The notes beneath the pieces are model-generated. The model worked only from the letters and a program-made list of their open reading frames with translations, did not search any database and was not told where the DNA came from. 64,000 bases of DNA from positions 24,053,232 to 24,117,231 of the forward strand of contig NC_072794.1 in the NCBI RefSeq assembly GCF_028583425.1, read 5' to 3'. Source of the DNA: Eublepharis macularius. Taxonomy: Eukaryota > Chordata > Lepidosauria > Squamata > Eublepharidae. The stretch's first letter is position 1. Every line of letters begins with the position of its first letter. The translations under genes and the position numbers were made by a program. This document shows positions 30,841 through 43,000 of this stretch, in pieces.

Positions 30841-30926
30841 AGTGCAATCCTATGGAGAGTTACTCCAGTCTAAGCCCATTGACTTCAATTGACTTAGACT
30901 GGAGTAACTCTGCATAGGATTGCACT
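30841..30926. mobile_element. 86-bp hairpin MITE
   Basis: AGTGCAATCCTATG and AGTTACTCCAGTCTAAG on the left mirror CTTAGACTGGAGTAACT and CATAGGATTGCACT on the right, with a short centre (CCCATTGACTTCAATT). Almost the entire element is stem. Confidence 0.8.
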
Positions 30927-31039
30927 GTTAGTCTGACTACTTGGTGTCATAGAAGAATGGAAGGTGGGAAAATGCACAGCATTTTACTCTACCTTAAATA
31001 TAAGCAATGCTGGGGTTTTTTGTGATTATTATTATTATT

Positions 31040-32840
31040 ATTAATAGCTGGGAAAGTATAGAGTAAGAGTGGTAGGGTTAGGGGAAGGAAATACATATTG
31101 GTTCATTCAAATACATTGCACCGTTCAATCAAAAATGTTTTCTCGTCGTCCTTTTTATAGTCCATCGGTCCGCTCATTATTACAGCTTTTTCATTTATTT
31201 TTGCACTGTCCATAAAGGTCTTCAGGTTATCCAGGAATTAAGTTTCTTGAACGCACTTTTAAATCCAATTATAGAAGGGTTCCCAAATGTCATCATATGT
31301 CATATTATCTCTATCTTTCAGTAGACTGGATAGCTTATCCATTTCCGCAGTGTCAAGTATTCTTTCAATCTAATTTGCTTGTGTTGGGACATCTGTCATT
31401 TTCCAGAATTTCGCATTTAAAATTCTAGCTGTAGTCATTATATTCAAAATCAAATGTTTTTGGTTTTTGTTCACCTGGATCATTATATGGTTCAACAAAA
31501 AAAGGTCAGGATTCAGTGGTATAGAGATTTTGAGAATCTGCTGGATCATTCTGTGAATCATTTTCCAAAATTCCCTCACTGTTTTACAAGTCCACCACAT
31601 ATGATAATTAGTACCCATCTTAGTTTCACACTTCCAACATTTATTTGACCCATTTGGAGATATTTTGGCTATTCTAATAGGAGTCAAATGCTATCTATAA
31701 AGTATTTTCTTTTCAAGAAGCAGATTTTGTCACCTTTAAATTTCCTTTCCACATTTGGGACCATTGCTCCAGATCAATTGTATGTCCCACATTTTCTGCC
31801 CATTGTATCATTTTATCTTTAACTTCTTCCCCCTGTAATTTTACATTTAGAAGCTCACTATATATTTTCTTTATCATTTTAACATTGGTACCACACATTA
31901 TCATATCAATTTTCCCTTCTGTCTCATAGAAACCTATTGTCTTATCTTTTTTATATCTAGATTCCAATTGTGCCCGGCCCCACCAACCCAATTCTATATC
32001 TAGCTCTGCTAATTCTTTAGTATTTTTTAATATAGCACCTGGATTGAGCAAGACCTTGTAAGTGGGAACCTTTCCCTCTTTTTTCAAAGTAGGTTGAGTA
32101 AATGCTTCAGTTGGGGATACCCATAATGGAATTTTCTCATAAAAGATATATTTTATTCTTTCCCAGACAGAGATTAGTGCTTTCCTTACCCAGTGATTTT
32201 TCAAGTATTTATGTTGTTCCCATTTTTTATACCACAAAAAACCATGCCAACCCAATATTAAGTCATGCTCTTCCAAATTTAAGAGTCTTTCATTTTCCAG
32301 GGTGATCCACTCTTTCAACCAAGTCAATGCACAAGCTTTATGGTATAGTAGCCAGTCTGATAAGGAGAGGCCAGCTTTTTCTTTTATTAAAAAAATTTCT
32401 TATGTTGTGGCTGGTCTGTCTCCCCGTTAGAAAGCCGGCTTGATCAGGTGGATCATCTGATCCATAATCTTTCTCATTCTCCCTGAGAGTATGGAAGCAA
32501 AGATTTTATAATCGACATTCAACAATGAGATTGGTCTGTAATTTTTAATTTCCTTCAAATCCGCTCCATCCTTTTGTATTAATGAAATCGTAGCTTCTTT
32601 CCAGGTTTCTGGTAAGGGCTCTGTATCCCATATTTTCTCCATCAAACACTTGAAATGGTCCCGCTAAAATCTGTTCAAAGCATTGGTAATATTCAGCTGG
32701 AATGCCATCAGGTCCTGGTGATTTCCCCTTATTTTGCTTTTTAAATGCCTGTGATACTTCATTCATAGTCATCGAATCATTTAATATTTTCCTCTGGTGA
32801 GCAGGATGTCAGTTGCTCTCTTGTCAGGTCTCATTCAGGG
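31040..32840 (-). mobile_element. Old L1 fragment, ORF2 decayed
   Basis: Minus-strand pieces carry GKSPGPDGIPAEYYQ and [16 protein letters not shown] (reverse transcriptase, 32427-32772), ALISVWERIKYIFYEKIPLW (31713-32327) and the zinc motif CWKCETKMGTNYHMWWTC (31370-31687). The [18 protein letters not shown] part jumps directly to the region after the catalytic FADD, so the core of the reverse transcriptase is deleted between about 32340 and 32430. Several frameshifts are present. Its sequence is the most divergent of the window's sizeable L1s. Confidence 0.85.
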
Positions 32841-34690
32841 ATAGGTTTGCCAGTCTCCAGGCGGTGGCTGGAGATCTCCCGCAATTACAACTGATCTCCA
32901 GGCAACAAAGTTCAGTTTCCCTGGAGAAAATAGCTGCTTTGGCATTATACCATTCTTTTTTTTTTTTTAAGAAATTTTTATTGGATTAGATTATAATATC
33001 ATTCAATACATTCATTACCCCCTTGTAAAACTATTTCTAACCCCCTCCCTTTCCTCCCCCCTTTTTGTTTGACTTCCAACAGTTTTCCAGCCCTTAGTCT
33101 ATCTTATTACTTAATTGCTTAATATCTCCAATCTTCTATTAAACACATCCTTAATACTCTTTTCTCTAAGCTTATTAAATCTCTACTAAAAATATCTTAA
33201 TAATACAATTAATTACCTCAGTTAAACCATCTATTCTGAATAAGCCAATGCTAGCATAATAATATATATTAGCAATCCTAGTAATAAAAATATAACATTA
33301 TATCCATTTTACTTTCCATTTAGTTAAACTCTTTACTTTTCACAATCATCCTAATTCTAATATTAACTTAGATTCTAATATTCTTTTGCACACCCATCTT
33401 TTAACATTTCTTATTCTAAGCTTATTTAAAGTCTATAAAATATCTGTTATACTAAAATATCCATTATATACTCTACTTAAGCTATATATTGTAAATAAAA
33501 ACTAACTAGCATAACCTTATATATTCATAATAAAACATCTGTTATATAATACTCTATAATTTTTAAGTTTATCATAACCCTAATGATAGTTTAGATTAAT
33601 AATAGAATTTCCCCTTTCCCGGTAAAGTCACTTCTCTCTTCTTTTGTTACATTTCAGTAGTTCTCGAATTGCCACAGTTCACCTTTCACGACCCATTTTT
33701 TTTCCAAATATTGTTTCAATTTCTCCCAGTCTGCATTAAATTCTCCTGGATCAAGATCCTTAAGTTTCCTTGTCATTTTATCCATCTCGGCCATGTACAG
33801 CAATTTGTAAATCCAATCTTCCACGGTTGGTATTTCTTGTACTTTCCATTTCTGCGCATATAAAAGTCTCGCTGCTACAGTCATGTAAAATAACAATGTT
33901 CTATGTTGCACTGGAACATCTTCCATTCCCAAACTCAGTAGCAGCAATTCTGGGTTTTTATTCACTTGGGTTTGTAAAATCTCATTAATTACATCTGTTA
34001 TTTCTCCTCAGTATTGCTTAGCTACCTCGCAAGTCCACCACATGTGATACAAAGATCCTTCATGTTTTTTACATTTCCAGCATTTATTTGACATATTAAT
34101 ATTTCCTAGCGCAATTTTCTTTGGTGTTAGATACCAACAATAAATCATTTTATAAACATTCTCTTTAATATTTGTACATGTCATGATCTTCAATGTCGTT
34201 TTCCACAGGTATTCCCACGCCTCCATTGTTATTTCTTTATGAAAGTTTATAGCCCACTTCACCATCTAGACTTTTACTGTCTCATCCTCTGTAAACCATT
34301 TTAAAAGTACTTTATAAATCCTTGAGATTTCCTTTTTGCCTTCTTGGAAAATTACATCCTCTAATTCCGAGTTCTCCATTCTTATTCCTCCTTTCAAACA
34401 ATCTGAATTGTAAAGATCTCTAATCTGTCTATATTGAAACCATCCATAACATGGAGACAACTCTTCCTCTGTTTTTATTCTCAATTTTAAACATTATATT
34501 CGTGTTATCTCCTTGTAAGTTAAACACTGCTGCTCATTATCCACAGTTCTCGGATCTATTACTTCATACGGAACCACCCAGGAAGGAATGCATTATACCA
34601 TTCTGAGGACCCTCCCTTCCCCAAACCCTGCCCTTTCCAGGCTCCACCCCCCAAATCTCCAGGAATTTCCCAGCCTGGACTTGGCAACCA
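32841..34690 (+). mobile_element. GTTGCC-type MITE split by an L1
   Basis: The left part, 32841-32956, includes GTCTCCAGGCGGTGGCTGG; the right part, 34605-34690, includes CTCCACCCCCCAAATCTCC and ends GGACTTGGCAACC. The L1 at 32957-34589 sits between them. Confidence 0.8.
32957..34589 (-). mobile_element. 5'-truncated L1 inserted in a MITE
   Basis: TSD GCATTATACCATTCT (32942-32956 and 34590-34604); poly-T start and TTTTTATTGGATTAG mark the 3' end on the minus strand. Only the ORF2 C-terminus (34484-33654) and 3' UTR are present. Stops break it at 34266 (Q to TAG by comparison with the intact L1) and near 34008 (W to TGA). The zinc motif [18 protein letters not shown] is kept. Confidence 0.92.
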
Positions 34691-34799
34691 TATCAGGGAG
34701 GTGTCTGCAACTCATAATTTTCCAGGCATGACGGCTTCAGTACTCTGTCTTCCTCAGCCTCAGTCCCAGAGGATATGTTAAGCTAATTCCAACATCCCC

Positions 34800-35240
34800 T
34801 CATCCTCTGGTGGCACATTTGGAATTCTGTCAGAAGGTGGTGGGTGAACCCACAAGATGGCTGTCGCAGGAGACAGAGAAAACCACAAAATGTCAGGGAG
34901 TGAGGTTATGCACAAGTCTGACAGGAGCTCTTCAGCTCTTCTTGGTCATTGGAGAAAGAGATTTGATTGGCTGTGCAGGTTTTAAAAAAATGCTTCCTTG
35001 GCAGCAGATGAGGCCACCACATAAAGATCTGCACCATGTGACTGAAGGTAAGTTGTATATATGCTAGAAAATATATTTAAACAATATATTCATTTAAAAA
35101 GGCATCCTGTTAAACAGAGCTTCTGTTAGAGTTATGCATGACCTCAGTAGCTGACATTGTGTGGTTGGCTCGGCCTCCGGTGGCAGCCATTTTGTGATTG
35201 TATCTATTCCCTATGTCAGAACCCCAAAGGCACACACAGA
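34800..35240. mobile_element. hAT-like element related to 4505-4913
   Basis: GGTGGCACATTTGGAATTCT, CCACAAGATGGCTGTCGCAG and GGTGGCAGCCATTTTGTGAT blocks match the family at 4505 and 44785. The ends are eroded and no TSD was found. Confidence 0.5.
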
Positions 35241-35454
35241 CTTTAAAAAAGGGCCCCCCTAATCTAAGTGGATACCACACATTTTTTGTGTGAGGTATGA
35301 GAGGAGAATGATAAACTGAGAGGCTGGGAGGAAAATACTCTTGGGATAAAAAACCAAAACGTAACGAAGCCCTATCTGCTACTTTTAGGAGTATTCTTCA
35401 CATTGACTTGACCTTCAGGGAGAAAGGAATTCTAGAGGTGGGAAAGTATAAAGT

Positions 35455-36085
35455 GTCACCCTGCCATTTTGGATGGGGTTGCACTCCCTTTGAAAGGATA
35501 CTTTTGTCGTTTGAGGGTGGTCTTGGACCCAGGCCTACTGCTAGATAAGCAGATGGTAGCTGTGACCAGAACTGCTGCTAACAGCTTCAGCTGGACAGCC
35601 AGCCGTGGCCTTTCCTGGGCAGAACTGGTCACTGTGGTGCATGCCCTGGTTACATCTAGATTAGAGTAGTGCACTGTGTTCCACGAGGCTGCCCTTGAGA
35701 GGTATTCAGAATGAAGCTTCAACTGGTGCCAAATGCTGAAGCCAAGGTCATGACTGAAGGGGGTCATATCACCCCAGTCTTGACCCATCTACACTGGCTC
35801 ACAATTTGTTTCTTGGCAAAATTCAAGGTGCTCGTGTATACACCTTTAAAGACGTATATGATTTGAACCAATATACCCGAAGGACTGCCTATGCTCTTAG
35901 GAACCTATCCTGGTTTTAATTGTTTTAATGTTGTGTTTTATGTTGTCCTTTTTGTTTTGGTTGGTTTTAATGGCTTTAAAAAGTGATATTATTATGCATG
36001 ATTTAATTCAGTGCACACCTTGGTGGCCCTTATGAGGGCAGAAAGGCAGGATATAAATTTTGTTAAGTGAAAATAAATAAAATAA
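35455..36085 (+). mobile_element. L2/CR1-group LINE 3' end
   Basis: The frame at 35469 reads GVALPLKGYFCRLRVVLDPG and LLLDKQMVAVTRTAAN, then VVHALVTSRLE, like the L2-type ORF2 C-terminus (VRNLGVILD.. LSLDKQV and VHALVTSRLDYCN). It is interrupted by stops soon after. It ends AAGGCAGGATATAAATTTTG with an AAATAAA tail. Confidence 0.75.
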
Positions 36086-36718
36086 AAATATAAATGTCTC
36101 TCCTGACTTGCAGGATATTTTTTCTTCATCATTTATTACTTAACCAGGATAACCACACTCCACATGCCCAACGCAGAAACTGTGCAATGCAGTTGCACAT
36201 TTTGTAGATAATGCAGCCATCTGGCCAGTGGGAAGCCAGGGAGGGAGAGAGACAGAGAACATCTTAAGAAACCAAGCTTTTTTCTAAATTCTCCACCTGA
36301 GCAGGAACAAAATAAACATGACTGAGGCTGTCTGCTTCCTTCTTGTCATCTCTGAAAAGACAAGACATGTTCTGCACCTTTGAAGCATACAGGGGGGCAC
36401 TGTGTTACATTACTTTTTGTTGGTGTCCTTGATTCCTGTGGGTGACATAACATGAAGGCAGCTTTTGCTTGTTGATTTGCTGTTGCTGGTAAGTACAGTG
36501 TACTATTGTGCTTAATAAGCTAGTTGGAATAGTAATCTCTAACCAGTGGTATGCACGACTGACCATCTCACTGAAGTCCTGAAAGGAACCTGGGGCACTT
36601 TAACCTTCTGAGAAGAATTAATTGTGGCAACACCCAAAGGGCCCCATGGCTGTGCATAATTAAAATACTAAAGTGTGCAATAAATCCAAACTAGAAAGGG
36701 CATTGCCCCTTCACTTTA
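36086..36718. other. 3' flank of FMO gene B
   Basis: Should contain the 3' UTR of gene B. A minus-strand AATAAA lies at 36132-36137, about 580 nt past the stop; there is no proof that it is used. No other feature is seen. Confidence 0.4.
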
Positions 36719-37097
36719 TCAGGATAACCATGAAGGAGATGAGTACTTAAAAACCAGCCAAATGAAACCAAGGAATGCAGGTATGCCAAAGACTATAACC
36801 CAGCAGGAAACAGAGGTGCGTTTGGGAGAGACATCTACAACTCGAGTCTTCAGAGGTTTCAGAGCTCGGTCCCACTGGGTCAGGATTGTACTTCGGGCTT
36901 TCTCCCACTTGCCTGGTCCAGTCAGGCGGAACTGATAAGAAGTGCAGGGGCCAAAGAAAACTTCAAGGCCAAGCTTAGGATCTGTTAGGAAGAGCAGCGG
37001 CAGACTGGGCTTGACACCTATGCAGGTGGCAATTTCATCCATGTACTCGATAAAGCTTATCCGCTCTTTGCCCTTGTGTCTGGGAATGCTTCTGAAA
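36719..37097 (-). CDS. FMO gene B, last coding exon 9
   Basis: 379 nt after the acceptor CTTCCCAG, stop TGA at 36721-36719. It encodes [38 protein letters not shown] and a membrane-anchor tail ending KYSSPSWLS. It is 36 nt longer than exon 9 of gene A. Confidence 0.93.
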
Positions 37098-40000
37098 CTG
37101 GGAAGAAATGGGAAGTGTGTCAAGTTTCCAGGTAAGCCCAATAAGACCTTTTCACCTGTGCTGTGGCTCAGGGTAGACAATGATGTATCCTCTGATTCCA
37201 GAATCTGGGAGATGGTATGCAACTTCAGGATCTGAGAATCTCAGCTCGACTGATAGCAGCTGGCCCATAGCCAGCATGCGCATACTCAACAAGTGGGATT
37301 TGAATCTAGATTTCTCACAACCCACCTCAACATGTTCACCTAGCGCCAAGCAGAATAATGTCAAGTTGCTACTTTCCTCTCCACTGTCGTGATTCCAGCA
37401 GCCCTGGAATCCTTTTCCCTAAGCCTGCCTTTCCCTTTTGCTGTTGGAGGTCACTCTTACACCCAGGGCTTTTCTTCAGCAGGAACGCGGTAGAACAGAG
37501 TTCCGGAACCTCTTGAAAATGGTCACATGGCTGGTGGACCCACCCCCTGATCTCCAGACAGAGGGGAGCTTAGATTGCCCTCCATGCTGCCAAGTGGGGT
37601 CACCAGCCATGTGACCATTTTCTCCGAGGGCAACCCACTGAGTTCCACCACCTCTTTTCCCAGAAAAAAAGCCCTGCTTACACCACATTTTGCCTAATTT
37701 GCTGCTAGTTCTGCTGATTTGATTTGATTTGATTTGATTTGGATCTCTCATGGAAGACTTAAGCAGTCATGGATCATGTACCGGAAGTGTTGATCCAATG
37801 CATGATCCCTGGGGAGGGGAAGTCCCTGGATGGAAACTTGCCCAAGGACCCCCAAAACCTGGAATCTACCCTGTGCGCTGGTTTAACATCAAGATCACTC
37901 AACCTTTGTTCCAGTGAAGCCAGGTGACTCTGGGGCAACTGAGCCATTCTGACTGGTATTAATCAGTTCCTGCTTTCTGCCATCCTGCAATGTTTCCCCC
38001 CTTTTAAATTAAAAATGGAAGTAAAATTGAACAATGAGGCCACCTGCTTGCTACTGAAGCCTCGAATCAGCCATGACCTGTGTATCGATAGGCTGGTAGA
38101 GCAGTCGAGCTTTCCTGAGTACCAAATACTCCTTAAAGACTGGGAAGGTGTTTTCAATTAGCCACACAGTGGGACCATTTCTCAGGGGGGGGGATTGTGG
38201 CCCACTGCTGAACAGCCAGCAAAACTCAAATGTACCCCACAGAAAGAAGACATCTCATTTTCGTTCCCTTGACCCACAACCTGGGGCCAAGCTTAGGGGC
38301 CTTGAGGGAATCCCTACCCACACACCAGAACAAGCTATATAAATCAAGAAGGGTTTTCTGCCAGAGTATCTTCAGCCCACTGATTTCTTCTTCCTCACTG
38401 GATTTCATTTGCTGCATCTCCTGAGTCACATTAACAGACATATATTCAGCAGAGTTATACATCCTTCTAAGCCCTCTGACTTCAATGTATTTAGAAAGGT
38501 GTCACATAACTGCTGTCTCCTTATAGAAGACTGTGGTGGCTGCACTGCCAAATCTCAGATGGCGGGAAGGTGAACTTGTTCTACTTCCAAACTTGTTCTA
38601 CTTCCAGGAACTCCCCTAGAAAGTTTTATAAACTCTCATATGATATGTTGCGAGCCCCAGATTCTTGGGACTTTCTTTTGTTTTTTTGAACCTGCAGTGA
38701 GAATAACAGTGACTGAATCACTGTCATCTTTAATGTCACACATTTCATACCGTTTATGGAGATCCTCCTTGTGTTTAGCAACTTCAGTCATCATTTGGCT
38801 CATTGTAGGAAGCTTACATGATCCTGAGAAAAGAAACCAATATTGTCTTAATCAGCTTGAGTCACTGCTACAATTTGGGTCTCTTTCCATGAGAACTCCA
38901 GAGACTGAGTTAGCCATATTGGTCTGATGCAGCTCAATAAATAAATAAGGACTAAGAAAAGCACTTAGCAGCCTGTAGTATCTTGAAGAGGGGGATTGGA
39001 TTGGGAAATGCATATCATGAGGTGCTCAGTTCCCGATCTAATTCCTCACCTTCAGGTAATCCACCCTTAAAGGCTCTGACCCTTTTAAGCAGCAGGAGCC
39101 AAGGGGCATTTTGTGATAGTTCTTGTCTTTCATGGCAGCCGTTTTCTGGTGATGCCAACTATTCTTTCTCAAAATTGCCAAAGTGCCACAAGATTTCAAA
39201 AGCTTAGGGACCCCCTGAGTTAGGGGAGCATGTGTGCCATGAGGCATGTGTTCTCCAACTCCATTTCTCCAACCTTCCGTTTTTCCATACCCCATAAAAA
39301 GGAGGAGGAAAAACTGTTTCACAGCCACATAATAGTATTTGGATTCCAAACAAGATGAGCAACTTCTTGTCCGCCTTGGGCAATTGTGTTATTGCCTTAG
39401 ACCACTGAAATTCAGGACTAGGTGTGAAATTCAGTATTCTTGTGCTACGAGGGACGTAATTTCCCTACTGAGTTTCCTTCCCCACAATTCCCAGAGTGCC
39501 GAAATTTGTACATAAGGATATTTTGGTTAAGAATCTTGCTGAATAAAACATTAATCAATGAAGAAAAAAGTGAGCAAAGCCTAGTTTTTCAGAGACTTCA
39601 GTTGCCTCTGGACCTTTCAAAAATGACTGCTGTCGTAATGTAAAAATTGTTCTGCTGAGTTGCTGCATGAAAAAAGAGTTCTTTGCTGGCACGCTGGCAC
39701 ACTGTGCAGTCCGATCAGGTCACAGAATATTTCATTAACACGTCACTCTGCAACTCAGTCAGATTCCTGACAGTCTCGGTAAAGAAGTGTATAGCCCAAA
39801 TGGATGAGGAACAAAAGTGGAAAATTCACGCCGGATCAGAGTACCTTATTGCCAAGTCGGCTTTCTTACCATTAAATACTCTCGTGACCCAGCGGGCCTG
39901 AAGTTCCACTGCTGGCATGAGGGATCCAGTTACTGCGACGAAGCCGATGATTGCCAACGTCTGCTTCTCCAGATGAGGAGGAAAAATCTTTTTATAAAGG

Positions 40001-43000
40001 GAAACATTGCTTTTGCAAGCACTGTGAAGAGATTCCTCCAGAAAGGGGAAGGATGTGGTATAGCCCGTTGCAAAGATGACCACATCTATGTCCTTTTCTA
40101 CAGTTCCATCTTCAAAGATAGCGGAGGTCTCAGTGAACTCCTTCACATTTGTCTTTACCACCACGGCACCACAAAGGATGCAGCTGGGCAGCTCATCATT
40201 CACAATTAAAAGTGTCCATGAACTATAAAACAGAGAGAAGTGGGAAAATGGCCTTTTAAGTATGTATGGTCCCATATTTCTTCATTTATAACTGCCTGGT
40301 GCCTCTCCCAGGATGTGGGTTGCCTGTGAACAATTTTAGGGATCTGTTTTGGAAGTCTTGTTAAGCGTTTCATCCCTTGCCCCCCAAGTCCACAGAAGAT
40401 GAGGGGAAAGACAGGCAGCACCACAAACAGCATTTAATGCCAGTGTGGAGTTGGTGATGAGTGTGCCTGACTAGGACCTGGGAGGCCCAGGTGCGGATCC
40501 CCGTTCTGCCACGGAAGCTTGCTGGGTGACCTTGGGTCTGCCTAATCAACGTCACAGGGTTCTTATGATAACAAAATGGAGGAGAGGAGAATGACGCAAG
40601 CTGCTTCACTAGGGAAAAAGATGGGTTACACATGAGGTAAGTTAGTAAAGAAACAAACTAAGATCTGTTCCCAACCTTCAGGACCTGGGTAAACAGAAAT
40701 CCTCTCTGTCCTTCCCCCTTACCCTCTCAGAAGCAAGTTCTCCCCCCCCCCCCGCCATCCCCACTGGGATTATGAGAAACATTGACAGGGACATGAACTG
40801 CAATTAATGCTAACCAAGCCTCCTGTTGAACCAGGATATGAAAGCGTTTTAACGGTACGATGTGCAGAGTGACAGGCTGTTTGCGTATCTTAGGCTGGCC
40901 CTTTCTAGAGTGTTTAATTCCTTAAACCAAGGGTCCTACCCCGCCCTGCCCTAAAATCCTAACTAAAAAGCCCCAAATAAAAGCCTAAGCTTACGCTGTT
41001 ATCCACAAACACAATCTCCCTGTCCCCAGAGTAAATGTAACAAACCTCCCTTTTTAAAGATGTCCCACTCCTAGGGTTGCCAGCCTCCAGATAGCACAAG
41101 TATAGAGCAACACGGTAAGTAGTAGTACCAACGAAAAACAGTTTCCCGTGTAACAACAATGTCTCCCTATTTTATTTTACATTAAATATGTCATTCAACA
41201 AGAAGCTATACCACATACAACAGTCATGGAAAAAATTATTTTGACAGGCGTCATATATGCTCAAAAGTCAATACATAAAGTGTCCAGTGCTTCAAGTGCT
41301 CTATTAATATTGCAACAGATATTAAAGTGCAAATGCTTCCTAGCACCATATGTACACTAGTCCTTCCATCCAAGATCAAGCTCGCCTTGTATTCCAACTG
41401 AAATCGGGTATAGTCTGTAGGTTTGTTCCAATAAACTGCATGAGTCACAGATTACAAGTAAACCCTTGTTATATTCTTTTGGTGTACATTGATAATTCTG
41501 TGACATCAATTTTGTAACGGAAGGTCCAGATCCACATTGAATCCGTTTCCAAAGCTCTTTCTCAAAGAACACAGTTGTCAAGAGTTCATACAGCTACCAC
41601 TCCATACTAGTCATTAATTTTCCAATTTTCCACCATTCCCTTCCTCCTATGCTTTACTCCAAGGGAAAATAGCTCACATAAATCACCAGGAGGAAAATAA
41701 ATTGATCAATGTTTCTCTTCTTCAACAAATCTGCAAGTGATTTCATTCCTCATGAAGGAGAGATCTGTTGGAATATATGTTGCAAGGTCTGACATTCAGT
41801 CATTATGGGGTTAATATGTTTACTCGCTGTGCTATTGTTTCTGTTGACCTGGAAGAGAACCTGTCAGAGAGCCAATAGCCTTTATCTGATTCAAAGCTGA
41901 GGAAACTGAGGTCTATTTGTAAATTGTTATTGGTCAATAGGTCAGGTGATTTTCTCTGGGGGTCAACAAGAAGGAGGAAGAATCTCCATTGCTCTCGTGG
42001 TCTAAGTCTGTGGAATGTAGCAGCAAAATGTAGCTCATAGAGCCAAGCTACAAGTGACGCCTGATACAGGTTGGACACTTGTCAGCTTCCCTCAAGTTTT
42101 GATGGGAAATGTAGGCATCCTGGTCTTGCAGCTGTAACGGAGAGCCAAGCTGTAAAACCAGGGTGCCTATGTAACCCCTGTGAGGTTAATTGGTTTAGCC
42201 CAGTAGGGTGGAGTCAGAAGCTAGAGGCAGGCTGCTGAGGAGGAGGCTGTTTGCGGGGAGCTTAATAAATTATAAGCTCTTATCACCTTGAATAAGGTAA
42301 TCAAATGTTGTATGTAAAATATGATTTAAAATGGTGTTTGTGTATTCTGTTTAGTTGGTGTTACTGGGATTGTATTATTTTTGCAGGGCTATAATTCCCA
42401 ACAAGAAGACGGAAGCCTGGGGTACAGCTGCTTCAAATGAATGACTCATCACTTCTTGGATGTTGAACTGTTTGCCTTTTCAAGGACATTGTTGATTTGG
42501 AGGTTTTTTATGGTTGCACTTAAGAGTTGATTTTTTTTAAGTTAAATTTTATTAATTGTTAAAAAGTTTAAAAGAAAAAAAAAGTTATTTCTTAAAATTT
42601 TGTGTAAGTTGCTTCCTAAGCCCTATAGAACCCATGAAAAGTTACACCTACATTTCCCATCAAAACTTGAGGTAAGCAAACAAGTGTCCAACCTGTGTAA
42701 GGCGTCACTTGTAGCTTGACTCATAGAGTTTCTTGTTTTATAGGAACCCAGTGTACCTTTTCCTTTAGAATTAAATATTTTTAAAAGCAAACAGGCGTCT
42801 GACTCTCTGTTGATTCAAGATCCATTGTAACTCTGATTTTTAAACTATTTTAACCCATTTTTCCCAACAAGATCAACATACGTTGAATGGGTATTGTTTA
42901 ATAGGTAGTTACTTCTTACTGATAGCTAATGCCCCCCAAATCCATTCTAAACAGAGCCTTGCAACTCACCAAACCGTTCGCAAATTTTGCAATTTAGTCC

